NCBI RefSeq assembly: GCF_000499385.1 | Contig: NW_013655180.1 | Coordinates: 5,001 to 69,000 of the forward strand | Length of the DNA: 64,000 nucleotides | Origin: Eimeria necatrix | Taxonomy: Eukaryota > Apicomplexa > Conoidasida > Eucoccidiorida > Eimeriidae | Direction: 5' to 3' | Part shown: piece after piece, positions 1 to 11,375 of the stretch | Position numbering within the stretch: position 1 is the first letter of the stretch | Layout: every line of letters begins with the position of its first letter | Notes under the pieces: generated by a model | Database searches by the model: none | Told to the model about the DNA's origin: nothing | Seen by the model: the letters and a program-made list of their open reading frames with translations, nothing else | Made by a program: the position numbers and the translations under genes

Positions 1-78
1 GCTGCATGGAGGAAGTCGCCGCCTTTCTGCTCTCCAAACCCTCCGTCACATGAGCCTTCTGGGTGTCCCCCAGAGCGC

Positions 79-394
79 TAGGGTTTAGGGTTTAGGGTTT
101 AGGGTTTAGAACACACTGCGAGACTTTAGGGTTTGAGAGGGGGCCCCCAAAGGCCTGAAGGCGCTTTAGGGTTTAATTTGTTTTAGGGTTTGAGGTGTAC
201 GTACACCTCGACGCTTTGAGCGCCTCGGGGCCCCCCAACTCGTGCGATTTTTTCGTAGGGTTTAGGGTTTAGGGTTTAGGGTTTAGGGTTTAGGGTTTGG
301 CCGGCGCGGCCGCAGCGGAGGCCGCTGGGCGGACCCGCTGGGCTGTCGCCACCCAAACCCTAAACCCTAAACCCTAAACCCTAAACCCTAAACC
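79..394. repeat. Telomere-like arrays downstream of mnmE
   Basis: Blocks of AGGGTTT at about 79-109 and 257-298 are followed by an oppositely oriented AAACCCT block at about 355-394. A full palindrome, AGGTGTACGTACACCT, lies at 193-208. No coding sequence was recognised here. These are interstitial arrays, because coding exons continue on the right-hand side. Confidence 0.9.
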
Positions 395-398
395 TCAA

Positions 399-1136
399 TC
401 ATTTGCCGAGGCAGAAGCTTCGCTGAATGATTTCAACAGCTTCTTCAGGCCGCCACTCAATGCCCGTTAGTTCTCCCAGCAGCCCCAACGCGTAGCTGCG
501 CACAAACCCTAAACCCTAAACCCTAAACCCTAAACCCTAACGCCTAAGCTGGCGCTGCAGATGACACGAAGAGCCCGGGGAGGTTTAGGGCTTCGCCACT
601 TGGGCGCTCTCTCAGCTAACAGCAGTCACTGCAGGACTTAAAATTAGGGTTTAGGGTTTAGGGTTTAGGGTTTGGGGTTTACGAGAGGTCTTCGGCCTTT
701 TCCTCCAAAGCCTCAATGCTTAGAAAGTGCTGCAGCGTGTCCCGCAGCTGCAGCAGCAGCACTCGCTCCCTTTGCAAGCAAAAGAGGGCCTCTTCTTCAC
801 TGCTGCTGCTGCTGCTGCTGCCGCTGCTGCTGCTGCTGCTGCTGCTGCTGCGAAGGACCCACTGCAGCAGCTGCTGCACATTAAGGCCACTGCGACAAGA
901 AATAGGCAAAATGCGGGGCTGCAGGGGTTTGGCCGTGGCTGCTGGGGGCCCCTGGGGGGCCCCCCTTGGGGGCCCCTGGGGGGCCCCCCTTGGGGGCCCC
1001 TGGGGGGCCCCCCTGGGGGCCCCCTGGGGGCCCCCAGCCCCAAGTGGAGGTGTGGGGCCCCACAGCGGTAGAAGGGCCCCCAGGGCCTCTTGAGGGAGGA
1101 GACGATCCACGCTCATCTCTAAGCGGTGCAGCAAGC

Positions 1137-1178
<42 letters not shown>

Positions 1179-1223
1179 ATTCGTCTTGCAGCTCATGAGC
1201 AGCGCCGCTTGCGGGCCCAGAAC

Positions 1224-1264
<41 letters not shown>

Positions 1265-2102
1265 AGGGGCTGCTGCTGGCTCTGCAGCAGCAGGTCTGTC
1301 TTGTTGACGAGAAGCAGCAAACGGGGAGTCCCTTGTGTCTCCCTTTTGCTGCTCATAATGCCCTTAAGGGCCTCGCCCAGCTGCTGCAGCTGCTGCTGCA
1401 GATGCTGCAGCTGCTCGTCTTCCTGCTGCTGCTGCTGCTGCTGCTGCTGCAGTTCCTTCGCTGCCAAAACGAGCAGCAGCAGGTCGCTGTCTCTTGCTGC
1501 AGCAAGAGCCCGGCGAATGCCTTCTGCTTCCACAGCGCCCACCGCAGCAGCAGCAGCAGCAGGCCCAGCAGCAGCAGCAGCAGGCCCAGCAGCAGCAGCA
1601 GCAGCAGCAGCAGCCCTCAGCCCCGCGCAGTCTGTGAGCTGCAGCCGCAGCAAACTGCTGCCTCCCCTGCTGCAGCAAATGCTGCTGCTCAGCAAGTCCC
1701 TCGTTGTGCCTTCTTCAGCAGCAACAATTGCAGCTTCCCGGCCCAGCAGCAAGTTGTAGAGGCTGCTTTTCCCTGAAGCCACGCAGCAGGGTTTAGGGTT
1801 TAGGGTTTAGGGTTTGGGGTTTGGGGTTTAGGGTTTAGGGTTTGGGGTATAGGGTTTAGGGTTTGCAGGGCGGCAGCCGCCTCGCTCCGGAACTCCCGGC
1901 CCCGCAGCTTTCTCAAGCAGCGCCGGAGTCTCTTCTGTGCGCACTCGAGGGTTTAGGGTTTAGGGTTTAGGGTTTAGGGTTTGGGTCACCTGCGTTGGGG
2001 GGCCCCAGCAGCAGCAGTTTGGGGCCCTCCTCGGCCTGCGCGTGCGCAGCAATTCTGGAGAGTTCGCTGTTGAGCTGCGCGAGGACTTGTGCTGCTGCGG
2101 GG

Positions 2103-2140
<38 letters not shown>

Positions 2141-3398
2141 AGTTTGCTGCTGGTCATCCCCCACAGCCAAAGCTGCTTCCAGGGCCCCCAGGGCCCCCAC
2201 GAGGGCCCCCCGCCACTTCTTTAAAAGCCCCAGCCGTTGGGGGCCCCCCGAGAGCCGCAGCAGGGCTTTGCCCAGCTGCGCAGAGCCCCCGGCCTGTTCG
2301 CAAACCCTAAACCCTAAACCCTAAACCCTAAACCCTAAGCCTTAAACCCTCAGTCGAGATGCCGGGCGCCTCTATCGCGGCGTTCGGCCCCTGCCTGTGC
2401 TGCTCGCGCTGAACGCGGCGCTCCGCGCTGCCCCCCAAAACTACGAATTAGGGTTTAGGGTTTAGGGTTTAGGGTTTAGGGTTTACATGCAGCACAGCCC
2501 CCAGCGCATGCAGCTGGTGAACATTTTTCTTGCCGTTCAAAAAAGAACGCAGCGCAAACTCTCCGGGCCTCGCCAAGCGAATTAGGGTACTGATGGGGGG
2601 CCCCCCTGCTGCAGCAAGGACAAGTTGCTGCTGCGCCAGTGTCTGCTGCTGCTGCTCCGTCTGCCTGTTGCTGCTGCTGCTGCTTCTGCAGCTGCTGCTG
2701 CGCGAGGAACCTCCTCAGCAGCAAATCGAAGAGGCGCTCAGTGCAGCAGCACTCTTCCTGCTGCAGCAGACCCTGCTGCTGCTGCTGCTGCTGCTGCTGC
2801 AGCAGCAGCTGCTGCTGCTGCCCCGGCTCGAACCCCAGCAACTCTTTGTCTGCAGCCAACATATGTCTATAGGCAGCCTCGAGTGACTGTGGGGCCCCCG
2901 GGGGCCCCCCGGGGGCCCCCTGGGGGCCCCCAGGGGCCCCCCCGGAGGGGTCCAGGGGGCCCCCAAGGGGGCCCCCTTGGGGTACTTTTAATGTTGGGGG
3001 GCCCCTGGGGGCCCCCGAGCAGCGGCTGGCCTCAGCAAAGAAATCAAAAAGGGCCCCCAGGGTGGCGGGGCCCCCGTGGGAGTGAATTTCGGCCACGTGC
3101 TCCCCTGCGCACTCAAACCCTAAACCCTAAACCCTAAACCCTAAACCCTAAACCCTAAACCCTAAACCCTAGAACCCCGAGCGTCGGCGCTGGGCCTTCA
3201 GCGCTGCGCCGGAGACAACGCCGCAGGCAGCTCACGAGGCCGCGTCCGCTCTCTGCTGCACTGACGTTTAGGGCTTAGGGTTTAGGGTTTAGGGTTTAGG
3301 GTTTAGGGTTTGGGGTTTACCTGTGGCGGACTTGGGGCCTTTGAAGAACAGCAGAAGCGCCTCATCAAGGGGGCAGCAGCCCCTGAAGAAGTCCCGCA
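399..3398 (-). CDS. mnmE: tRNA modification GTPase MnmE/GTPBP3 (organellar), 5' end missing
   Basis: MnmE works with MnmG to modify the wobble uridine of certain tRNAs; in a coccidian it should act in the mitochondrion or apicoplast. Exons (minus strand): 3398-3321, 3104-2711, 2589-2487, 2293-1990, 1772-683, 495-399; the phases agree throughout. The order of motifs matches the family: LDEALLLFF..SATG, GEHVAEIHSHGGP, RLARPGEFALRSFLNGK, then the G domain. G1 (GPPNAG-GKSS) is split by an intron. G2 is EEGTTRDLL, G3 DCAGL, G4 NKTDLL, and the C-terminus is SFCLGK followed by TGA, equivalent to the family's conserved FC(I/L)GK. A poly-Ala tract interrupts the region after G3, and Gln/Gly-Pro inserts enlarge the helical domain. 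The N-terminal tetrahydrofolate-binding exon(s), presumably above 3400, could not be recognised. The 2711 donor (GTTCCT) is weak, so that junction is less certain. Confidence 0.88.
496..682 (-). repeat. mnmE intron with inverted telomere-like arrays
   Basis: In the sense (minus) strand the intron begins GTAAACCCC followed by AAACCCT repeats and ends with AGGGTTT repeats plus TTTGTGCGCAG. The two arrays are complementary and could pair. The exon junction restores codon TCC and continues into YALGLLGELTG. Confidence 0.85.
1773..1989 (-). repeat. mnmE intron with telomere-like arrays, same orientation
   Basis: The sense strand begins GTGACCCAAACCC and ends with further AAACCCT units plus GCGTGGCTTCAG. 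Both arrays have the same orientation, unlike the neighbouring introns. The intron interrupts the G1 codon between NA and GK. Confidence 0.85.
2294..2486 (-). repeat. mnmE intron with inverted telomere-like arrays
   Basis: The sense strand begins GTAAACCCTAAACCC immediately after codon CAT and ends TTAGGGTTTGCGAACAG. The arrays at the two ends are complementary. About 100 bp of non-repeat sequence lies between them. Confidence 0.85.
3105..3320 (-). repeat. mnmE intron with inverted telomere-like arrays
   Basis: The sense strand begins GTAAACCCC after SATG and ends in AGGGTTT units plus GAGTGCGCAG. It joins ATG(G) to GEHVAEIHSHGG with correct phase (1+2). Complementary arrays occupy both ends. 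Confidence 0.85.
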
Positions 3399-3462
3399 CT
3401 AAAGAGACGCAAACGCGGCCAGGAGGAGGCGCAGCAGGCAGCAGCAAAGGCAAGCAGCAGCA

Positions 3463-3511
<49 letters not shown>

Positions 3512-3567
3512 CAGGATCTGGTGCGGAGGCCCGAGAGAATCCCAGGGCAGCCCGCGAAGCCGCGAGG

Positions 3568-3601
<34 letters not shown>

Positions 3602-3783
3602 CTTTCCTGCTTTTGCTGCAGCTGGTGATCTGCGCACAGCTGCTGGGCCACGGAAGACAGCAGCAGCTGCTGCAGCAGCAGTTGCTGCTGCAGCTCCAGC
3701 GCAGCTGCATCGGGGCAGCAGTGGAGAGCTGCAGCGAGGCCTGAGCGAATGCGAGACATACAACGGAACGCTGCTGCTGCTGA

Positions 3784-3816
<33 letters not shown>

Positions 3817-3959
3817 AGTTTTTGCCAGTCAAGACCCTGTTGCTGCTGCTCCAGGTGTTGCTGCTGCTGTCACTGTTCTTGCAGATGTTGCTTGCAAAAG
3901 TAAAGCTGTGTGGCTGCCGAGCCGACCAAGTGCTGCAGCAAACGCGAGGGAGGGCCGAA

Positions 3960-3995
<36 letters not shown>

Positions 3996-4129
3996 TGCTG
4001 CTGCTGCTGCAGCGGTGGCCGTGCTGGGCGCAGCAAGGGAATGCCCGGCATACGCCCAGGCGCTGCACTCAGGTGGCTGCGGCTGGCGCCAGTGCTCGGG
4101 GGCCGCAGCCATCAAGAACGACAGTTTAG

Positions 4130-4182
<53 letters not shown>

Positions 4183-5070
4183 AGCGAGCAGGTCACCCCC
4201 TATCAACTCCGTGGTGCGGGCTCATCCGCACGCGTTCGAGTGTCTCTGTGTTCTAAATGCAGCAACTATGGCGTGGCTTCCATTTCTGGTTTGCTGCAGC
4301 TGCAGTTGCTGCTGCAGTTGCTGCTGCTGCTGCTGCTGCTGCTGGCTTGTGCGCAGGCTCGCACCCCAGCGCGAGGCTATGAAGAGCAGCAGTGGATGCG
4401 GCACTCCTTCGCGACGTGACGCGGGGGAGGAAGACAGCCAGGCGCACGGCGAAGACAGCAGCAGCAGCAGCAGCAGCTGCTGCTGCTGCTGCTGCTGCAG
4501 GGTAGCTGGGGTGTCGATGCGGGCTGCGTGGGAGGCCCTGAACTCGCAGGCGGAGGGCTCCCGGCTGTCTGCTGCTGGGGCTTGCGTCTGTGCGTCTGGG
4601 TGGGGAAAAAACGAAGTTTCGAAGGGAAATGGAGTTTATTAAATGAACTTAAACGCAGGGAGTGGCAACACATGCAGCGAAACCGACGGGGCCCTCTGGC
4701 GGCTGCTGCTGAGTGACCGCTGGGGCAGCAGTGGCGCTTTGAAGGCAGCAGCCGCGCAGGAGTTGCTGCGGCTAGCTGTTGGGGTTTGGGGGTTTAGAAT
4801 TTCTTCAAATGGAGTCTTCGAAGAGAATTTGAAATGAATTTAATTTTTTTGTGAGATCGAGCGCAAGGAAGCAGCGAAAACAGCTGCTGCTGCCGGCAAG
4901 TTGGAGCCTCCGCCGCTCATCGCACTGGTACGGGTCCGCCGCTCCTGGTGCCCTGGTGCGCCGCGTTGGGGCCTCGGACTTTGTTTTTAAATCTTTTGAA
5001 TAAATAAAAACAAAAGTGCTGGCCGTTTGTCCACAGCTCGCGGCCTGAGCTGGGGGAGGCTCGAGAGGAG
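3399..5070. other. CAG/CTG-rich stretch upstream of mnmE, no gene assigned
   Basis: The stretch is full of CTG/CAG runs (for example about 3464-3508, 3570-3600, 3966-4015, 4131-4185 and 4457-4500), which keep many frames open on both strands. It probably contains the missing 5' exon(s) of mnmE and its upstream region, but no reading matches the MnmE N-terminus. From about 4680 to 5070 the sequence is less repetitive and I see no gene. Confidence 0.5.
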
Positions 5071-5241
5071 GACCCCACATTGCATCTGGCTTCTCCCGCC
5101 TGCCGTGGAGTCCGGAGTCGGGGAAGTTATATCCCCGTGGGGGTTTCTTTTGCTTTTTTCTGGGGCTTTATTCCCCTTTTAAGTCCAGTGGGACTCACTG
5201 GAGGGCAAGAGGCCCCGCGTCCTTGCCTCTTGTCTTTGGCC

Positions 5242-7101
5242 ATGGCGCCTCGGCTTTCCGCCGCCCTCTTTGCGGCCTTCGGGCTGCTGCTGCTCCCCTT
5301 CGAAGACTTTAGCGGCAAAGGCCTCCTTTTGCCCCTCGTGGAGGCCGCGGGGATCAACGGCGGAGACCTCAGGGGAGGGGGAGGAGTTAAGGGGGGCCCC
5401 GGAGATGCTGGAGGGAATGGGGGGGGCCCCGGACCGGGAGGCCCGGGATCGGGATCGGGATCGGGCAAGGACGGCGACGGCGAGTCCGGCGAGGAGGGAA
5501 AGAACGGTCAAAAGAACGGACCCAACAAGGTAACGCTTTCTTTCCTTTCCATTACTTCTGCAGCATCTTTTTCAAGTGCAAACATCGAAGCTGCACTTCG
5601 TTAATGAAAGCAGTCACAAGCCTCTCTCGCTGCCTTTGCTGCTGCTTGCCGAGAAAGACAAAACGAGCCAGCGAGAGCAGCAAAGAAGAGTCGGACAAAC
5701 TTTTAGAAAAGAAAGAAGTAGCTACACTACACTACTTCATCACTGACAACTCTTTCGTTCCGCAAAGCAGCTCCCTGATGAGGGTCTTTGCAGATTCAGA
5801 TTTGTGAACGCGTGTACTTTTGTGCGCGCAAATAAGTGCTAGGAAAGAGCATCATTTAAACGGCATTGTTCACAACTTGTGATCAAATTGTTTTGTTTCA
5901 AAAATGTTTCAGCAAGGAGGCCGGGGCAACAACGGCCGAGGCCCCCCTGGCCCTCCGGGTGGTCCGAAGAATCCTCCTCGGAGACAGCAAGACCAGTCTT
6001 TGGCGCAGGCGCTTCCTTTGCTTTGGAACGCAGCCGCCAACACCGCTGTGAGACCTTTTCGCCTCAAGACCCTTTCGCCTCAACCATTCCCAGTCCTACG
6101 TTCACATGTTCAACTTATTGGGCACTTTTGCCTGCGCATCTGTTCATGAAACATGAATTTCATTTGGAACATCAACCATTTTCAAATATGCTGCTGCTGA
6201 TTGTATTCCATTTATTATGTAGTTGAATGTTTATTATGATGTCCTTAGGCGGCATCAGACGAATCTTCGGATTTAGAGGATTACAACGCCGCTCTGGCGC
6301 GGATATTTGAAAAGCGAATGGCATTCCAGTAAGCGCATGCATGAATGGTGTTTCATTTCCGGTCGGTTTCTTGCGCAGCTCTTCTTGCACTTGCATGAAC
6401 TTCGCATTTCAGTGCACTTTTTGCAGAACATGAATTTCACGGAAAGCGTTCCAGTAACTCCCGTTCCTCTGCTGCACTTTGCTGTTTTGCACAGCCCGCG
6501 CTTCCGAGGGGCGTTGGAAGACATAAACGAAGCGCTGTCGCGGGACTTGCTGGAAACGAACACGAAAATGCCGATGAGCGAGCGGCAGAAGATTCTGTAC
6601 GGGCTGGGAGGCCGCGGGACTTACCTGGAGGTGCCGACGCTGCTGCACGAACTGCGGGAAGAGGCGGACCACCCCGTGGAGGAGCGGAGGCGGATCCAGG
6701 GGCTGCACCGGCTGCGGCGGCGGGGCGTGCAGATCAACGTGGAAGACCTCAAGAAGCGGCCGTTCGTGCGCAGAGAGTTCACGGGGCCGGTCACCACGGA
6801 AGACTTCGAAGAAGACCTGACGGACGCAGACCTGCACCAGCGACAGAGCGCGCTGAACGGCTGGCTGCAAATGCAGAACCGCGCGCGAGTGCTGCAGAAG
6901 CAGCACATGCGGCACCGGCGCAACGTGGGGGCGAGCGAACCGGTGAACGACGACGACTTCCAAGTGGAACTCGAAGACCTGGAGGGGCTCGGCTTCGGCG
7001 GAAGGCTCAGCGACGTCGAGGGCGGCGAGTACGGCGAACAGTACCGCGAGTTCCTCGAGGAGGAGGGGAAGCCTTCGGAGAACGAGGAGGAGGCGGTCTA
7101 G
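5242..7101 (+). CDS. Secreted Gly/Pro-rich protein with helical acidic C-terminus, unknown function
   Basis: Exons: 5242-5529, 5913-6047, 6249-6328, 6495-7101. Their phases fit exactly (369 codons plus stop), with strong donors (GTAACG, GTGAGA, GTAAGC) and pyrimidine-rich acceptors. The ATG opens MAPRLSAALFAAFGLLLL, a good signal peptide. Next comes a low-complexity Gly/Pro/Ser/Asp segment (about residues 45-120), then a charged helical region with a core such as EDINEALSRDLLETNTK and an Arg/Glu-rich stretch ending in an acidic tail. The introns are short and free of telomere or CAG arrays, which is unusual for this neighbourhood. I do not recognise a family. A secretory-organelle, vacuolar or wall protein is conceivable from the signal peptide alone, but that is inference. 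Confidence 0.75.
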
Positions 7102-8021
7102 CCGAGCTTCGCTTCGCTTTCTTCACTTACGGTTCGCGGCGGCCGCGCGGAGTCGACGGAGTGGCGCAGCCGCCACGCAGCCTCGCTTGCTTCGCCGCAA
7201 ACGACAATGCGCAACAAGCCACTGGGCAGTTCGCTCGGCCGAAATGAACAGAACTATTCTTGTGAGACTCTCGGCCGCCCGCAGATCGCCTGCGCGGGGC
7301 TCCCGGTGTACGGACACCGCGCGGCGCGCCCGCGCGGACGTACACCCCAATTCAACGCAACGCCTCTTTGTCTTCGGCTTCTCACTTTTCTAATTTCGTC
7401 ACTTCGCCACTTTCCGCCGTTCGCAACTCTGACGCCGCAGTTTCAGATCCCCACAGAAACTAGCTTTCGCACCAGTTCAGCCACAGAAACATGCTGACAA
7501 ACAGAGCTGGCGCTCACTTGTTGCTGCGAAATGCTCGGCAAGGGGCTGCTCCTTCGAAGCCGCAGCCCTCTTGCGGCGCGAATTTTCGAGTTTTCACCTT
7601 TAAATGTATTTCTTTTTTACTTTTGCACATTGTAAAAGCTTACTGTAAGAATTTTCCGAAAATTTCACGTAGTCACTCGCTACGGGCTATTCCCGGAAAG
7701 CGCTGCCGACGGCCGAGGGAGGCCGTTTGCTCGGGGTCACCTGGCTCCGGGGAATCCTCGTGAATACTCCCCGTTGTTTTCAAAAAAATTCGAATTCCTC
7801 AAAATGAAGGCATAAATGAGGGCATTTATGCAATTATGTGTTTAATTAAACCATAGTGAAGCTGTAGTGTCTGTTATTGTACTGCACCGCGAGCCAGAGC
7901 GGGAGGATTATCGATCACGCGATGGCCCTTCCTTCGCATGCAAAGAAGTTTGAGTGGGCGTAGAGGCGGAATTGAGAAGGAGTGTTTATAGAGGGCCTGA
8001 AGCGCCGAGCAGGAGGGCAAA
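7102..8021. other. Spacer between two plus-strand genes
   Basis: No gene is seen. The stretch contains an imperfect copy of the recurring palindrome (GGTGTACGGACACC, near 7303-7316), a half-site (CGTACACCCC) near 7340, and an AT-rich portion at about 7590-7870. Confidence 0.5.
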
Positions 8022-8931
8022 ATGGTGCATCCCGTGGAGAGTGTGAATTTGCCAATTCCCGTAATCGAGCCTGTGGTGGACACAACGAGCTCGAGTCTGC
8101 AGTAAGCAGTCAGCACCGCTTTTCCGACTCCGCCTGAGTTCTGCAGCTGAGTTTGTTTGCACCTCCCTGCTCCTCGCAGTGGCAGCTGTAGAAAGGCCCC
8201 GAGGTGCTGCCTTTTGGCTGCCGTGGCGCGGCGGGTCAGGAGCTGCTGCAGCTGCGCCGCTGCTGCTTGGCTGCTGCGCAGCTGCAGCAGCTGCAGCAGC
8301 TGCAGCAGCTGCAGCAGCTGCAGCAGCTACAGCAGCTGCAGCCGCTGCGCAGGAGTTGCGGAGGGTTTTGCTGCAGAGAGAAGGCGAAGCGGCCTACAGA
8401 AAGCAGCGAAATTGACGGGGAGTGGCGAATTGCCCGCAGCCCTTTTCTTAGCCGCTTCCTGGGGCTGCCCACAGTGGCCCAGGTGCTGCAGCAAATGCCC
8501 AAGCTGCAGCAGCAGCAGCAGCAGCAGCAGCACCGCATCCGCGTTGCCCCCGACATGCAGCAGTTCCCGCTGCTCCGCTCGCAGGCCGAGAGCTTCTTGC
8601 TGGACCTCGACAGGTCTTTCTTGCTTTGCTGCTGCCTCCGGCACTTTGCTGCTGCTGCTGCCTAGGGCACCCTGCTGCTGCCACTGCCTCGGGACGTTTG
8701 CTGCTGCTGCTGCCTCGGGCATGTTGCTGCTGCTGCTGCCTCGGGAAGTTTGCTGCTGCTGCTGCTGCCTTTGCCCCACTTCTCTGTCTTCTTCTCTGTC
8801 CCCCTTTCTGTCTTTAAAGTCCATTAGAGGCTCTTGAATGCGCTTGTTTGTCCTTTTCTTTTTCCTTCTTTCTTCCATTTTAAATACTACAAAAGGTATT
8901 ATAAGTAATTCACATGCGCGCTGCTGTCCTT

Positions 8932-8976
<45 letters not shown>

Positions 8977-9496
8977 GCTTAGAGAACGCAGCGCCATGGC
9001 GCGCGCCGCGCTGCTGCGTTCCTGCTTCCCGAGAGACCCCCCGCCTAGGGGCCCCCTTAATGGGGGCCCCTCTGTTGGGGGCCCCTGTGCAGGGGGCCCC
9101 TCCATTGGGGGCCCCTCCGTTGAAGCTGGGGGCCCCTCCGTTGGGGGCCCCCCCGTGGGGGGCCCCCCTGCTGGGGGCCCCCCCGAGGGGCCCCCGGGGG
9201 CCCCCGGGGGTTCAGCTTCTGAGAAGGAGTGGGGGCTGCGGTCGCGGTGGCGGCCAGATCTGCTGCTGGGGGGCACCCCCGGGGGCCCCGGGGGCCCCCT
9301 GCTGCTGCAGTCGGAGGCCTCGCGCAGCTACGGGGGGGCCCCCCTGCTGCAGCAGCACCTGCCGCCCCTCTACTGGCCAGCCCCCAGGGCCTTCACTGCA
9401 GCAGCAGGGGGGCCCCCCCGCCGCAGGGGGCCCCTCAACACGGCCCTGACCCGCAGCAGAATCCACAAAGACCTCGACAGACTCGCGGGGGAGTGA
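8022..9496 (+). CDS. Unknown protein, Gln-rich with Gly-Pro linker; exon 1-2 junction unresolved
   Basis: The proposed first exon, 8022-8101, reads MVHPVESVNLPIPVIEPVV and ends at a strong GTAAGC donor. A middle exon ends at 8613 (SFLLDLDR, donor GTCTTT). It joins in phase to a last exon, 8983-9496, that starts after TTAG (RERSAMARAALLRS) and ends HKDLDRLAGE plus TGA. The middle exon carries a (CTGCAGCAG)n block (8278-8340) and a CAG run (8509-8530). The last exon is dominated by a GGGGGCCCC array giving a GGP/GAP linker. The acceptor of the middle exon could not be fixed: simple choices put it in the wrong frame, so there may be another intron. Function unknown. Confidence 0.45.
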
Positions 9497-9502
9497 GGCC
9501 GC

Positions 9503-10150
9503 AGCTAGCTAGCTAGCTGGCTGAGTGGCTAGCTAGCTGGCTGGCCAGCTGGCTGGCTGGCTGGGTGGCTAGCTGGCTAGCTGCATGGCTGGCTGGCTAG
9601 CTGGATGGCTAGCTGGCCAGCTAGCCGTGCAGCTAGCCAGAGGGCAGCTAGCCAAACTGCTAGCTAGGCACCGAACTTCACAGCTAGCCAGCGTAGCCGG
9701 AGCCAGCTCGCTAGCTAGCTAGCTAGCTAGCTAGCTGGCTAGGCAGAGGTGGACAGGCAGCTGCACAGCTAGCTAGCCACATAGCTAGCTGGCTACATGC
9801 AAGGGTGGCTGGCTTTGCAGCGGCCTGAGCGCCTATTTGGCTAGCTAGCTAGCTAGCCACATAGGCGAGCCACTCGCTGCACAGAATAAGAAAGAGGTAT
9901 AGGGTTAAAGGCCTCAACGCCTAGCTAGCTAGCTAGCTAGCTAGTTAGCTAGCTAGCTAATTAGCTACCTAGCTAGCTAGTTAGCTAGCTAGCTAGCAAG
10001 CCAGGCAGCCGGCCTGCTGTTTAGCTAGCTAGCTAGCTAGCTATCTAGCCGGCTCGCCAGCTATTTAACTGGCTAGCTATTTGGCTAGCTAGCTTAATAG
10101 CTAGCTAGCTATTTAGCTAGCTAGCTAGCAGTGGGGCGCGGCTAGCTAAG
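9503..10150. repeat. Degenerate TAGC/GCTA tetranucleotide tract
   Basis: About 650 bp are built mostly from CTAGCTAG with interspersed GGCTGGCT variants. The core tetramer is self-complementary over 4 bp and the tract includes many TAGCTA hexamers. No coding sequence is seen. It sits just after the stop codon of the upstream gene, so part could be its 3' UTR or terminator region. Confidence 0.9.
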
Positions 10151-10347
10151 CAGCAGCCTGGGGCTGAACAGGTACATACACTCGAATTTGAAAATAAATA
10201 AAAAAATATTTTTGCATTTAAACTCCCCTTAGGCATTTGGAGTGTACGTACACCCCAGCAAATGGCCCCCAGGTGTACAGACACCTCACGAACTCGCAAA
10301 GCAGCAAAACGACTTCCCAACTAAACCCTTTTAGTCAAAACGAAACT

Positions 10348-10760
10348 TGTAAGGGCCTAGGGGGCCCCAGGGGCCCCTTAGGGTCTCAAGGGGGCCCCAA
10401 GGGCCCCCAGGGGGGTCTAGGGGGCCCCAAGGGGCCCCCAGGGGGGTCTAGGGGGCCCCAAGGGGGCCCCAAGGGGCCCCTAAGACGCCTCCAGAGACTC
10501 AAGGGGGCCCCGAGGATTCCTGGGAACTCAAGGGGGCCTCAGGAGGCTCTAGGGGGCCCCCAAGGGCCCCCAGCTGTTCTAAGTGCCCCCCTGGGGCCCC
10601 CGATGACCCCCCAGAAACCTCTGGGGCCCCCTAAAGTACCTTGGGGACCCCTGAGAGCCCGTAGGGGCCCCTGGGGGCCCCTGGGGGGCCCCTTGGGGGG
10701 CCCCTGGCAGGGCCCTGGGGGGCCCCTGGGGGGGCCCCTGGGGGCCCCCTGGGGGGTCCA
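10348..10760. repeat. GGGGGCCCC array
   Basis: This is a tandem array of approximate units such as AGGGGGCCCCAAGGGGCCCC with short variable spacers. Most of each unit is self-complementary. Two palindrome-family copies lie just upstream at about 10240-10255 (GTGTACGTACACC) and about 10272-10286 (GGTGTACAGACACC). No gene is assigned between the TAGC tract and NAXE. Confidence 0.85.
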
Positions 10761-10994
10761 GTATGGATTGGCATGAAGAGGATTAAGAGATAAAGAAGTT
10801 GAGATGGAAGTGGGAAAAGTTGCTGCTGAAGAAATGAAAAGGAAATAAAAATAAAAAAGTTGAAATGATAAAAGTGAAATAATAATAATAAATTAATAAG
10901 CAATTAAAAAGTGTAAACTGATGCAATTAAAAATCTATTTTTATTTTTTAATATATTCGAAAGGACTGGCATTTGTTTATAAACGGGCCAAGAA

Positions 10995-10999
<5 letters not shown>

Positions 11000-11049
<50 letters not shown>

Positions 11050-11375
11050 AAAACAGCAGCAGCAGCAGCAGAAGCAAGGGCAACAGCACCTGCTGCAAAA
11101 GAGTTGCAGCAGCAGCAGCAGCAGCCACTTCTTGAGGAGTCGCTGCGTAGTCTCTGGAAAAACTCTCTGTCAAAGACACGCCGTAGACCCTAAACCCTAA
11201 ACCCTAAACCCTAAACCCTAAACCCTAAAGAATAAAACCTGTGTTCTCTGTATAGGAGGCAGGAATGTTGCAAAAAAAACAATTTAGATGAAGGCTTAGA
11301 GCTTAAACGCCAAATTGACAGCCCTAAACCCTGCGCCTCAAACCCTAAACCCTAAACCCTAAACCCTAAACCCTC
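11000..11375. repeat. CAG array plus telomere-like arrays upstream of NAXE
   Basis: (CAG)n runs occupy about 11000-11075 and 11110-11125. AAACCCT arrays lie at about 11186-11228 and 11337-11374. A further short GGGGGCCCC block is at about 11540-11625. No exon was recognised here, and NAXE's initiator ATG lies downstream. Confidence 0.8.

Noticed and set aside
8278..8340. CRISPR-like regularly spaced repeat
   Set aside because: It is a 9-bp CTGCAGCAG simple repeat in a eukaryotic coding region. There are no spacers and no cas genes.
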